Shown one piece after another: positions 33,417 through 41,580 of a stretch of DNA of 64,000 nt (the first letter of the stretch is position 1; each line of letters starts with the position of its first letter). The stretch comes from Streptomyces shenzhenensis (GTDB lineage: Bacteria; Actinomycetota; Actinomycetes; Streptomycetales; Streptomycetaceae). The notes under the pieces are model-generated. The model saw only the letters and a program-made list of their open reading frames with translations. It had not been told where the DNA came from and made no database searches. The stretch is from NCBI RefSeq assembly GCF_021462265.1, contig NZ_JAJONF010000038.1, positions 21,762-85,761 on the forward strand, given 5' to 3'. Made by a program: the position numbers and the translations under genes.

Positions 33417-34063
33417 CGACGGCCGACGAGTTCTCCCCGCGAGGCTGGTCACGCCGCCCTCTGCGGGAGCTGTGCGCTTCCATCCAGGTCGGACCGGCGC
33501 AACGCGCCGAGGACAAGGACCGTGCCCGAGCGAACGGCGGGGTCCCTCTCGTGCTGCCCCGCGACCTGCGTGGACACCGGATCGCCACAGAGGAGTCCGC
33601 AGCCGTTCCCGCGATCCCCTGGGAGCGAGCCCGGGCGCTGGGAAAGTACGAACTCGCCGAAGGCGACATCCTCCTCACCCGGACCGGCACCGTGGGACGT
33701 TGCGCGCTCGTCACCGGGGAACACGTGGGCTGGCTGTTCCACCCCAACCTGGTACGGCTCAGGCTGCCCGGGACCGGGCCGGTCACGGCCGCCTATCTCG
33801 CCGCTTTTCTCAGCGCGGCGGCCGCTCAGGACTGGATCAGGTCCCGGACGGCCCGCGCGGTCATCCCGTCACTGAGCATTCGCACCCTGGGCGAGTTGCC
33901 CGTGCTCCTGCCGCCGGCCACCGAGCAGGCGGCGATCGGGGCGACCCTCGCCGCTCTGGACGACAAGATCCAGGCTTACACCGAGCTCGCCCGCGCCACC
34001 AGCGACTACCGCAGCGCGCTTGCCGACGCTCTGACGAACGGTGTTCTGTCCGCCAAGGAGTGA
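33413..34063 (+). CDS. Half-size HsdS specificity subunit
   Basis: A 216-residue protein with GTG inside the methylase stop (GTGA). One target-recognition domain (RPLRELCASIQVGPAQRA... ELAEGDILLTRTGTVGRCAL... LPVLLPPATEQAAIGATLAALD) and one C-terminal helix (DDKIQAYTELARATSDYRSAL). Classical HsdS has two such halves; a half-size one must dimerise and would read a palindromic site. It directs the methylase to DNA. Confidence 0.87.
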   Translation: MTTADEFSPRGWSRRPLRELCASIQVGPAQRAEDKDRARANGGVPLVLPRDLRGHRIATEESAAVPAIPWERARALGKYELAEGDILLTRTGTVGRCALVTGEHVGWLFHPNLVRLRLPGTGPVTAAYLAAFLSAAAAQDWIRSRTARAVIPSLSIRTLGELPVLLPPATEQAAIGATLAALDDKIQAYTELARATSDYRSALADALTNGVLSAKE

Positions 34064-34079
34064 CCTGGCCGACCCGCCC

Positions 34080-34085
34080 TAGACT
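34080..34085 (+). promoter_or_regulatory. -10 box of leaderless nur
   Basis: TAGACT, then six bases, then the GTG of nur at 34092. Confidence 0.6.
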
Positions 34086-34091
34086 GGGTGT

Positions 34092-34553
34092 GTGGTGAGC
34101 ACCGACTGGAAGAGCGACCTCAGGCAGCGCGGCTATCGGCTGACGCCGCAGCGGCAACTCGTGCTCGAAGCCGTGGACACCCTTGAGCACGCGACCCCCG
34201 ACGACATCCTCGGCGAGGTGCGGAAGACGGCGTCGGGGGTCAACATCTCCACGGTCTACCGGACCCTGGAGCTCCTGGAGGAGCTGGGGCTGGTCAGCCA
34301 CGCCCATCTGGGGCACGGTGCGCCGACGTATCACCTCGCCGACCGGCACCACCACATCCACCTGGTCTGCCGCGACTGCGAGAACGTGATCGAGGCGGAT
34401 GTGGCGGTGGCCGCGGAGTTCACGGCCAAGCTGCGCCGGGAGTTCGGCTTCGAGACGGACATGAAGCACTTCGCGATCTTCGGGCGGTGCGAGGACTGCG
34501 CGCTGAAGAGAGCCGGCGCCGCATCCGTCCAGACTTCAATTACCGAGTCGTAG
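34092..34553 (+). CDS. nur: Nur, nickel-responsive Fur-family regulator
   Basis: A 153-residue regulator. GYRLTPQRQLVLEAVDTLEH and GVNISTVYRTLELLEELGLV form the winged helix. The metal region HLGHGAPTYHLADRHHHIHL and CRDC/CEDC pairs match Nur of S. coelicolor as I remember it. Nur with nickel represses nickel uptake and sodF, tuning the two superoxide dismutases. Leaderless start. It follows the inserted defence-like block by 28 bp, but has its own -10 box. Confidence 0.93.
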   Translation: MVSTDWKSDLRQRGYRLTPQRQLVLEAVDTLEHATPDDILGEVRKTASGVNISTVYRTLELLEELGLVSHAHLGHGAPTYHLADRHHHIHLVCRDCENVIEADVAVAAEFTAKLRREFGFETDMKHFAIFGRCEDCALKRAGAASVQTSITES

Positions 34554-34556
34554 GCT
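34551..34556 (+). promoter_or_regulatory. -10 box overlapping the nur stop codon
   Basis: TAGGCT contains the TAG stop of nur and precedes the ATG at 34564 by 7 bases; a likely leaderless promoter for the YgfZ-like gene. Confidence 0.5.
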
Positions 34557-34563
34557 TACGTTT

Positions 34564-35529
34564 ATGAAGAGCCCCCTGCTGTCTCTGTCCGGCGCGGTGC
34601 CCGCCGAGGGTGTGGACGAGGACGTCGCCGCGCACTACGGCGATCTGTTCCGCGAGCAGCGTGCCCTCGCCGGCGGCACCGGTTTCGTCGACCTCTCCCA
34701 CCGGGGGGTGGTGGCCGTCACCGGCGAGGACCGCCTGAGCTGGCTGCACCTGCTCCTCACCCAGCACGTCAGCGAGCTGCCCGTCGGCGAGGCCACCGAG
34801 GCGCTGATCCTCTCCGCGCACGGCCACATCGAGCACGCGTTGTACCTGGTCGACGACGGCACGACGGTATGGGCCCACGTCGAGCCGGGCACCCAGGAGG
34901 CGCTGATCGCCTACCTGGAGTCGATGAAGTTCTTCTACCGGGTGGAGGTCGCCGACCGCACCGCCGACTTCGCGGTCGTCCACCTGCCCGCCGGCTCCAT
35001 CGCCGAGACCCCGGAGGGTGTCGTCGTACGCGAGACGGCGTACGGCCGCGATCTCTTCCTGCCCCGTGCCGACATGGAGCCGTACGCCGCGAAGGCGGGC
35101 CCGGCGGCCGGACTGCTCGCCTACGAGGCGCTGCGCGTCGAGCACCACCGGCCGCGGCTCGGCTTCGAGACGGACCACCGGACCATCCCCCACGAGCTGG
35201 GCTGGATCGGCACCGCCGTCCACCTCCAGAAGGGCTGCTACCGGGGCCAGGAGACGGTGGCCCGGGTGCAGAACCTCGGCAAGCCGCCGCGCCGCCTGGT
35301 CTTCCTCCACCTGGACGGCAGCGAGGTGCACCTGCCGCCGCACGGCACCGAGATCCGCGTGGCCGACGAGGGCGCGGACGGCCGGAGGATCGGCGTCGTG
35401 ACGACGTCGGTGCGCCACTTCGAACTGGGGCCGGTGGCCCTGGCGGTGATCAAGCGCAACGTCCCGGTGGACGCCCGGCTGGTCGCGGGGGAGACCGCCG
35501 CGGCACAGGAAGTGATCGTCGAGCCGTAG
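34564..35529 (+). CDS. ygfZ: YgfZ/GcvT-like folate-binding protein
   Basis: A 321-residue protein. Aminomethyltransferase fold with FVDLSHRGVVAVTGEDRLSW and the YgfZ signature KGCYRGQETVAR. YgfZ proteins use folate to help repair or maturation of some iron-sulfur enzymes. Gene follows nur by 10 bp and carries its own -10 box. C-terminal barrel ends VVTTSVRHFELGPVALAVIK. Confidence 0.93.
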   Translation: MKSPLLSLSGAVPAEGVDEDVAAHYGDLFREQRALAGGTGFVDLSHRGVVAVTGEDRLSWLHLLLTQHVSELPVGEATEALILSAHGHIEHALYLVDDGTTVWAHVEPGTQEALIAYLESMKFFYRVEVADRTADFAVVHLPAGSIAETPEGVVVRETAYGRDLFLPRADMEPYAAKAGPAAGLLAYEALRVEHHRPRLGFETDHRTIPHELGWIGTAVHLQKGCYRGQETVARVQNLGKPPRRLVFLHLDGSEVHLPPHGTEIRVADEGADGRRIGVVTTSVRHFELGPVALAVIKRNVPVDARLVAGETAAAQEVIVEP

Positions 35530-35704
35530 CCTGGCCGCGCGGCCCGGTCCACAGGCTGTGGACGTCCGTGAGCCGCCACGGGATATGCCGTTGGCACGCC
35601 GAGCCGGCAACGGACCGCGGTCACTTGGCCACGGTGTGCACGTGTTCGACCTGGTCGGCGGCGGCGCCCCCGGCGGGGAGCCGCCGTGCCGCCGCAGGAG
35701 GAGT

Positions 35705-36130
35705 TCACATCTCCAGCAGGACGGTGAACGGGCCGTCGTTCGTCAGGGACACCCGCATCAGCGCCCCGAACCGCCCGGTCGCCACGGTCGCCCCGAGCGA
35801 CCGCAACTGCGCGACCACCTCGTCCACCAGCGGCTCGGCCACCTCGCCGGGCGCCGCCGCGTTCCAGGTCGGCCGCCGCCCCTTGCGCGCGTCGCCGTAC
35901 AGCGTGAACTGGCTGATGACGAGCAGTGGCGCGTCGACGTCACTGCACGACCTCTCGTCCGCCAGCATGCGGATCGACCAGAGTTTCCGGGCGAGTTGGG
36001 CCGCCTTCTCCTTCGTGTCGTCGTGTGTCACGCCGACGAGCACGCACAGCCCCTCGCCCTCGATCGCGCCCACCGTCTCGCCGTCCACGACGACGCTCGC
36101 GCCGTCCACCCGCTGCACCACTGCTCGCAT
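35705..36130 (-). CDS. dtd: D-aminoacyl-tRNA deacylase (Dtd)
   Basis: A 141-residue enzyme starting MRAVVQRVDGASVVVDGETV. Active-site motifs SQFTLYGD and the C-terminal NDGPFT (family NxGPxT) are present. It hydrolyses D-amino acids (and glycine) mischarged on tRNA. Start chosen at the conserved MRAVVQRV. Convergent with the YgfZ-like gene; divergent from rsiG. Confidence 0.95.
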   Translation of the reverse strand: MRAVVQRVDGASVVVDGETVGAIEGEGLCVLVGVTHDDTKEKAAQLARKLWSIRMLADERSCSDVDAPLLVISQFTLYGDARKGRRPTWNAAAPGEVAEPLVDEVVAQLRSLGATVATGRFGALMRVSLTNDGPFTVLLEM

Positions 36131-36285
36131 GCGCACCATCATGCCCGGTGGTCCCGCGGCTTCACAGGGCCCACTATTGATCCTTAACAGCCCAACCAGG
36201 GCCGTTCGGGGGCACTCGGTCACATTGCGGCCACTTGGGGTGGCACCATGCTTCCACACGCCGGTCGAGGGGACGGTAGAGGCGT

Positions 36286-36879
36286 ATGAGCACACCCAGT
36301 ACCGGGCACCTGGAGGGGCAGGGCACGCAGAGCGTGCACAGCCTGCCCCGGCCGCCCGCACAGCGCGGCGAGGACATCCCGCTGCCCGCCGAACCACCGG
36401 AGTACGACCTGACCCGCCTGAGTCTGCCCGAACTGCGCGTGCTGCGCCGGGACGCGCAGCGCGACGAGGCCGACCTGAGCTATGTACGGCGGCTGCTGCA
36501 GGGCCGTATCGACATCCTGCGCGCGGAACTGGCCCGCCGCTCCCCGGCGGGCGCGGCCTCCGTCGTGGACCGCCTCCCGGAGATCCTCACGGACGCCCCG
36601 GCCCGCCACCGCTCCTCCGCCCGCCACGTCACCCTGGGCACCCCGCACAACGAGGAGTACGGCAGGCTGGCCGCCGACATGCTGTCCGAGGTCGAACTCT
36701 CCGACCTTCAGGCCCGCACGGACACCGAGTTGACGACGGCGATGGGCCGCCTCGTGCGCTACGAACAGGAGGTGTCGAGGCGGAGGCAGCGCCTGCAGCG
36801 GACGGCCGACGACTCCAGTGGGGAGATCACCCGCCGCTACCGGGAGGGCGAAGCACAGGTCGACGATCTGCTGACCTGA
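36286..36879 (+). CDS. rsiG: RsiG, c-di-GMP-dependent anti-sigma factor of WhiG
   Basis: A 197-residue helical protein. Both halves of its coiled coil carry the c-di-GMP motif E-x3-S-x2-R-x3-Q-x3-D: E61/S65/R68/Q72/D76 (EADLSYVRRLLQGRID) and E160/S164/R167/Q171/D175 (EQEVSRRRQRLQRTAD). RsiG clamps a c-di-GMP dimer between these helices and then binds and holds the sporulation sigma factor WhiG. Low c-di-GMP frees WhiG. The perfect double motif makes the assignment firm. Ribosome site GAGG just before ATG. Confidence 0.96.
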   Translation: MSTPSTGHLEGQGTQSVHSLPRPPAQRGEDIPLPAEPPEYDLTRLSLPELRVLRRDAQRDEADLSYVRRLLQGRIDILRAELARRSPAGAASVVDRLPEILTDAPARHRSSARHVTLGTPHNEEYGRLAADMLSEVELSDLQARTDTELTTAMGRLVRYEQEVSRRRQRLQRTADDSSGEITRRYREGEAQVDDLLT

Positions 36880-36890
36880 GACCGACTGCC

Positions 36891-36978
36891 GGGGCGCGCG
36901 GGGCTGAGTCGATGTGCGGCTCCGCCGCGATGGGGGTCCCCCCGCTCGAGCGAAGCCGAGAGTGGGGGAGCGACCGGC
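36891..36978 (+). repeat. Dispersed repeat, copy 2 (GGGGTCCCC...GTGGGGGAG)
   Basis: Begins GGGGCGCGCGGGGCTGAGTC, then the GTGCGGCTCCGCCGCGATGG core and the same hairpin unit as 19586-19639. Nearly identical over 55 bp, so recently spread or converted. Confidence 0.85.
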
Positions 36979-37042
36979 CCGCACCGGTCGGCAGCCGGAA
37001 ATTGAATCGGCATCACCCCGGCCGAACACCTACCGTGCTGTC

Positions 37043-38287
37043 ATGACCAACCCCGTCGAAGTCCGCCCCGTGACCGAATCCGAGCTCCAGGACTGGCACC
37101 GGGCCCTGGCCACCGGCTTCCTCCAGCGCCCCACCCATTCCGCCGGCGAACTCGAGGCCCGCCGGAAGCTGTTCGTCGCGGGCAGACTCCTCGGCGCCTT
37201 CGACGGCTCCCGCTGCGTGGCGACGTTCCGCTCCTTCGAGCAGGAGCTGACCGCCGTCGGCGGAGCGGCCGTCCCCGCCGACGCCATCTCGAACGTCACC
37301 GTGACCGCCACCCACCGCCGCCGCGGCCTGCTCACCCGCATGATGAGCCAGGACCTGGCGGCGGCGAAGGAGCGCGGAGACGTGGTCGCGACCCTGATCG
37401 CCGCCGAGTACCCGATCTACGGCCGCTACGGCTTCGGCCCGGCGACCACGCTGACGGAGTGGACCATCGAGGTCCCGCGCGCCGGCCTGGACCAGCGCTG
37501 GTCCGGCCCCGAGGACGGCGGCCGTATCGACCTCGTCGACGGCGAGGACATCCGCAAGCTCGGCCCCGACCTGCACGACCGCGTCCGCCGCAGCACCGCG
37601 GGCGCGGTCAGCCGCAGCGACCTGTGGTGGCAGTCGCGCACCGGGGCGGTCCGCTTCGACGAGGACTGGAAGGAGCCCTACTTCGCGGTGTACCGCTCGG
37701 CAGCCGGCGAGGTGGAGGGCATGGTGTCCTACGAGTCGGACGACAACTGGCAGGGCAAGCAGCCGTACAACACCGCCGACGTGCAATGGCTGCTCGGCAC
37801 GAGCCCGGCGGCCGAGCGCGCGCTGTGGCACTACCTGTGCTCGATCGACTGGATCACCCGGGTGAAGAGCGGCTGGCGGTCGCCGGACGACCTGCTGCCG
37901 TACTACCTGCCCGACCCGCGCGCCGCGCGGCTCACCACCCAGGCGGACTGGCTGTGGGTACGGATCCTGGACGTGGTACGGGCCCTGGAGGCGCGGACCT
38001 ACGACGTGGCGGGGTCGCTGGTCCTGGAGGTGGCGGACCGGCAGGGGCTGGCCGGCGGCCGGTTCCGGCTGGACGCCTCCCCCGATGGGGCGTCCTGCAC
38101 CCCGACCACCGACACCCCCGACCTCGCGCTCGACATCGCCGAGCTGGCGAGTGTCTGGCTCGGTGACCAGTCCGTGGCGCGGTTGCACGCCGTGGGACGG
38201 GTCCAGGAAGAGCGAGTGGGCGCCGCCCGGGAGGCCGACGCCCTGCTGCGCGCGTCCGGGCGGCCTTGGTGCCCGGACCTCTTCTGA
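37043..38287 (+). CDS. GNAT N-acetyltransferase, Eis-like
   Basis: A 414-residue acetyltransferase. GNAT fold with VTATHRRRGLLTRMMSQDL (acetyl-CoA loop), EYPIYGRYGFGPATTLTEW, a second GNAT-like domain in the middle and an SCP2-like C-terminal part (LEVADRQGLAGGRFRLDA). Eis enzymes acetylate aminoglycosides and other amines with broad specificity. Leaderless start: TACCGT, six bases, ATG 37043. Confidence 0.9.
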   Translation: MTNPVEVRPVTESELQDWHRALATGFLQRPTHSAGELEARRKLFVAGRLLGAFDGSRCVATFRSFEQELTAVGGAAVPADAISNVTVTATHRRRGLLTRMMSQDLAAAKERGDVVATLIAAEYPIYGRYGFGPATTLTEWTIEVPRAGLDQRWSGPEDGGRIDLVDGEDIRKLGPDLHDRVRRSTAGAVSRSDLWWQSRTGAVRFDEDWKEPYFAVYRSAAGEVEGMVSYESDDNWQGKQPYNTADVQWLLGTSPAAERALWHYLCSIDWITRVKSGWRSPDDLLPYYLPDPRAARLTTQADWLWVRILDVVRALEARTYDVAGSLVLEVADRQGLAGGRFRLDASPDGASCTPTTDTPDLALDIAELASVWLGDQSVARLHAVGRVQEERVGAAREADALLRASGRPWCPDLF

Positions 38288-38673
38288 GGCAGGCCTCCTT
38301 CCTCCCGGGGACGGGTGCCTGAATCACCTGTGTTCACTTGTGGCTGTGCGGTTCTGTGCTGCTCATCCGTAGCGAGCTGTGAAGTTGTGGCTGTGCGGGT
38401 CTGCCTGTGTTCGGTTGTCGGTGTTCAGTTGTGACTGTGCCGGTTGTGCCCGTCGTGCTGACGGCACTGGTCGTGCGCCCCGGCAGCCGGCCTGGTGGAC
38501 CGGGCTCCCGGCTCCCCTCCGGAAGGGAACCCGGACAGCCAACCGCCGAGGAAGTATGACCATGTTGCATGAGTTGGTGACCAACTCCACAGTACTTATC
38601 TCCACTTGGATGCGGCTCATAACCACCTTCCCGTGAACTGCCGAAAGATGGCGGGAAGTTGTACTGTTTGTCC
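38288..38673. other. devE upstream region with TTGTGGCTGTGCGG repeats
   Basis: A 386-bp noncoding, G/T-rich stretch. TTGTGGCTGTGCGG occurs at 38338-38351 and 38385-38398, with a degenerate third copy near 38429 (TTGTGACTGTGCCGG), and CTGTGTTC twice. Downstream lies the DevA/DevE-type palindrome. I see no gene. Confidence 0.6.
38571..38587. promoter_or_regulatory. Operator of devE: GAGTTGGTGACCAACTC
   Basis: Perfect palindrome with 8-bp arms around one base, 88 bp upstream of the leaderless GTG. Its 15-bp core is identical to the one before devA. Confidence 0.8.
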
Positions 38674-39588
38674 GTGGACCCGGAACTCGCCTCCGTCAAT
38701 GGACGGAAGAGGTCACAGCGGCCTCAGGCGTCACACCACAAGGTGGCCGACGAGCTGCGCACCCGGATCAGGTCCGGGGAGCTGCGGCCGGGCCAGCGCA
38801 TGCCCACGCAGGCCAAACTGGCCGACGAGTTCGGCGTCGAGCGTGGCGCGGTACGGCAGGCCCTGCGCATTCTGCAGTCGGAGCACCTGCTCACCAACGT
38901 CTCGAAGGGCGCTCCGGCGACGGTGGCGACAGGTCCGGGGCCGGCGCGGTTCACCGTGGGTCCTGAGGTGCCCCCGCAGCCGACCATGGTGGCCCTCACC
39001 CCCCGGATAGAGGCGGCCTTCGCGGCCTCGCACGTGCGGATCGACGCGCTCTGCCTGACCTCGGTCTCGCTCAACCTCGCGCTCGGCGGGCCGCTGCGGC
39101 TCATCCACGCGGGGCGCCTGGAACCGGCCAAGATCGACGTCCGGGTGCTGCTGCCGAGCCGGAACATCGACCTCGCGTTCCCGACGGCGGTGGCGGCCGA
39201 CGCCTCGGCCGAGGACGCGGTGCACGACCGCTGGCTGGCCCAGCGCAACGCCCAGGGCCAGGTGCTGCGGCACAACCTGCTGGCGCTGCGCGCCACGCAC
39301 GGCATCGACGTGCAGGTCACATTCCGGGCCGTGCCGTTCACCCCGCCGGTCAAGCTGTACCTGCTCAACGGGGCGGAGGCGCTGTTCGCGTACTACACGC
39401 TGGGACGCCACGAGCGGGAGATCGACCACGAGCACCTGCAGACGTACGACGCCGAGGGCACGCGGTCGATGCTCTTCGCCTTCGAACAGGGCGCGGGGCT
39501 GCGGGACACCACGTTCGTGGACCAGTCCACACGGTGGTTCGACGCCCTGTGGGAGACGATCAGTTCCGAGCTGCAGCTGACGTCCTAG
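38674..39588 (+). CDS. devE: DevE, DevA-subfamily GntR regulator
   Basis: A 304-residue regulator with leaderless GTG start (TACTGT, six bases, GTG). Winged helix RTRIRSGELRPGQRMPTQAK...VRQALRILQSEHLL. The ~220-residue DevA-type ligand domain follows (VRVLLPSRNIDLAFPTAV, PFTPPVKLYLLNGAEALF, WFDALWETISSEL). Paralogue of the next regulator gene with the same order as devE-devA in S. coelicolor, where both affect aerial growth and sporulation. The ligand is unknown; the strongly conserved RVLLPSR stretch may bind a phosphorylated compound. Confidence 0.9.
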   Translation: MDPELASVNGRKRSQRPQASHHKVADELRTRIRSGELRPGQRMPTQAKLADEFGVERGAVRQALRILQSEHLLTNVSKGAPATVATGPGPARFTVGPEVPPQPTMVALTPRIEAAFAASHVRIDALCLTSVSLNLALGGPLRLIHAGRLEPAKIDVRVLLPSRNIDLAFPTAVAADASAEDAVHDRWLAQRNAQGQVLRHNLLALRATHGIDVQVTFRAVPFTPPVKLYLLNGAEALFAYYTLGRHEREIDHEHLQTYDAEGTRSMLFAFEQGAGLRDTTFVDQSTRWFDALWETISSELQLTS

Positions 39589-39603
39589 GCTGCCGCCCGG
39601 TCC

Positions 39604-39795
39604 TCACAGGGCGGGCCCGGCGAGCACCAGGGCGAGCAGGACGGCGCCGGCGGAGCTGAACGCCGGACTCTTGGCCTTGATGCCCACGGTGAGCAGCAGC
39701 AGACCGATAATGCCAGTGGCACCGTACTTCGACTGGACGATCTGTTCGAAGCCGACGACGAATGCGGCGGCGAGGAGAGCGAGGGCGGCGGGCAT
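39604..39795 (-). CDS. Small membrane protein between devE and devA
   Basis: A 63-residue protein, ATG after GGGGGAACCACC. Two helices (PAALALLAAAFVVGFEQIV and GIIGLLLLTVGIKAKSP) and a third hydrophobic end (GAVLLALVLAGPAL). Convergent with devE and divergent from devA. A gene of this kind sits at the same place in S. coelicolor as I recall. Function unknown. Confidence 0.75.
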   Translation of the reverse strand: MPAALALLAAAFVVGFEQIVQSKYGATGIIGLLLLTVGIKAKSPAFSSAGAVLLALVLAGPAL

Positions 39796-39844
39796 GGTGG
39801 TTCCCCCCATCAGTCGGGAAGCGAGGCTTCCGCCAACTCAACCA

Positions 39845-39859
39845 AGTTGGTGACCAACT
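39845..39859. promoter_or_regulatory. Operator of devA: AGTTGGTGACCAACT
   Basis: Same 15-bp palindrome as upstream of devE and at the same distance (88 bp) from the leaderless GTG. devA is known to be autoregulated in S. coelicolor; this is the best candidate site. It also lies upstream of the divergent small membrane protein gene. Confidence 0.8.
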
Positions 39860-39946
39860 CTGATTAAGTTGTCCCCAGTTGGCTGCTACTTATAAACAAC
39901 CTTCAAACAACTCCCACTAGATGGATCAGAGTTGTAGCGTTTGGTC

Positions 39947-40810
39947 GTGACTCAGGAGAACGTGGCAGTGAATGCCGGCAGCACACCTCAGGAGATCGCC
40001 GACACCCTGCGGGAGCGCATCCGCTCGGGCGACCTCAAGGTGGGCGACCGCCTGCCCACCCAGGCCGAGCTGGCCGAGGAGTTCGGCGTGGAGCGGGGGA
40101 CCGTGCGCCAGGCCGTGCGGGTACTCCAGGACGACGGTTTCCTCGTCGACGTCGGCAAGGGCAGCCCGCCGCGCATCGCCGAGCCGCGGCCCCTGGCGCT
40201 CGACGAGCCCCAGCCGACGATGGTCGGTCTCGGCCCCCGCATGACGGAGGCGTTCGCCGCCGCCCATGTCCGCATCGACGCGGCCTGCCTCACCGCCCAG
40301 AGCCTGCTGCCGGCGCTCGCCGAGCCGCTGCGCATGATCCACGAGGGCCGGATCCGCCCCGAGCGCATCGACGTCCGAGTCCTGCTGCCCAGCCGGGACA
40401 TCCCGCTCGCCTTCCCGACGGCGGTCGACGGCGACGACGCCGCGGTCCACCACCGCTGGCTCGGTATGCGCAACGCCCAGGGCCAGGTCCTCCAGTACAA
40501 CCTCCAGGGCCTGCGCTCCACCCACAAGATCGACGTGAACGTCACCTTCCGGGCCCTCCCGTTCACCCCGCCGATCAAGCTGTACCTGCTCAACGGCGCG
40601 GAAGCGCTGTTCGCCTACTACACGGTCACCCGTCGCGAGGAGCAGACGGAGGACGGCCCGCTCGACATGTACGACGCCGTCGGCTCGGAGTCCCTCCTCT
40701 TCTCCTTCGAGAAGAGCGCCGGGCACCGCGACGCCGCGTTCGTGGAGCAGTCGCAGAAGTGGTTCAACGCCCTCTGGGAAACCATCACGACGGACCTGAC
40801 ACTCTTCTAG
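39947..40810 (+). CDS. devA: DevA, GntR-family developmental regulator
   Basis: A 287-residue regulator, start GTG 39947 with TAGCGT six bases upstream. HTH (LRERIRSGDLKVGDRLPTQA, VRQAVRVLQDDGFL) and the DevA ligand domain (RVLLPSRDIPLAFPTAV, PFTPPIKLYLLNGAEALFAY, WFNALWETITTDL). Needed for proper aerial hyphae in S. coelicolor. Its stop TAG shares a base with the devB start (TAGTG), so devA and devB form one unit. Confidence 0.92.
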   Translation: MTQENVAVNAGSTPQEIADTLRERIRSGDLKVGDRLPTQAELAEEFGVERGTVRQAVRVLQDDGFLVDVGKGSPPRIAEPRPLALDEPQPTMVGLGPRMTEAFAAAHVRIDAACLTAQSLLPALAEPLRMIHEGRIRPERIDVRVLLPSRDIPLAFPTAVDGDDAAVHHRWLGMRNAQGQVLQYNLQGLRSTHKIDVNVTFRALPFTPPIKLYLLNGAEALFAYYTVTRREEQTEDGPLDMYDAVGSESLLFSFEKSAGHRDAAFVEQSQKWFNALWETITTDLTLF

Positions 40811-41580
40811 TGACTTCTGATACGACGCAGACTGAACCGGCGGCAGCCAAGAGCGAGAACGCGACCGAAGAACTCACGGAACTGATCAGAAGCGCCCGTT
40901 TCGTCCTCTGGGACTTCGACGGGCCGATCTGCCGGCTGTTCGCGGGACACTCGGCGGCGGGCGTGGCCGGCGAACTGGTCGACTGGCTGGCGAGCCGCGG
41001 CCTGCACGGCCTGGTCACGGACACCGAGCGGGACTCCCTCGACCCGCACCTCGTCCTGCGGGCCGTGGACCGCAGGCACCCCGGCAGCGACCTGGTGGCG
41101 GAACTGGAGGAACGTCTCACCAAGGAGGAGCTGCGGGCCACGTCGACGGCGATGCCCACGGCGTTCGCGGACATCCTCATCCAGACGTGGCGGGCGCGGG
41201 GCGCCCGCATGGCGGTCACCACCAACAACTCCCCCCGGGTGGTCCGCGCCTACCTCGACGACCGCGGCCTGACCCCCTGCTTCGCCCCGCACATCTACGG
41301 CCGCACCCAGGACCTGCACCGCCTCAAGCCGGACCCGCACTGCCTCCACCGCGCCCTCAACGCGATGGGCGCCGCCCCCGGCGCGGCCCTGATGATCGGC
41401 GACTCGCCCTCGGACTTCCAGGCCGCCCGGACGGCCGGGGTCCCGTTTCTGGGCTACGCGCGTAACGAACGGAAAGCCAAGCTCTTGACCGAGGCCGGCG
41501 CGGTGCACGTGGTGGGGTCCTTGTGGCCGCTGCTGGAGACACTCCGGCACCAGGCGGCACCGGGCGGGTCCGGTGGGTGA
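40810..41580 (+). CDS. devB: DevB, HAD-family phosphatase
   Basis: A 256-residue HAD hydrolase, GTG start in the devA stop. Motif I FVLWDFDGPICRLF (nucleophile and acid Asp), motif II VTTNNSP, motif III lysine in RLKPDPH, motif IV MIGDSPSDFQAA. It should remove phosphate from a small molecule. Co-transcribed with devA. Its substrate may be the ligand or a precursor of the ligand of the DevA domain (inference). Confidence 0.92.
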   Translation: MTSDTTQTEPAAAKSENATEELTELIRSARFVLWDFDGPICRLFAGHSAAGVAGELVDWLASRGLHGLVTDTERDSLDPHLVLRAVDRRHPGSDLVAELEERLTKEELRATSTAMPTAFADILIQTWRARGARMAVTTNNSPRVVRAYLDDRGLTPCFAPHIYGRTQDLHRLKPDPHCLHRALNAMGAAPGAALMIGDSPSDFQAARTAGVPFLGYARNERKAKLLTEAGAVHVVGSLWPLLETLRHQAAPGGSGG

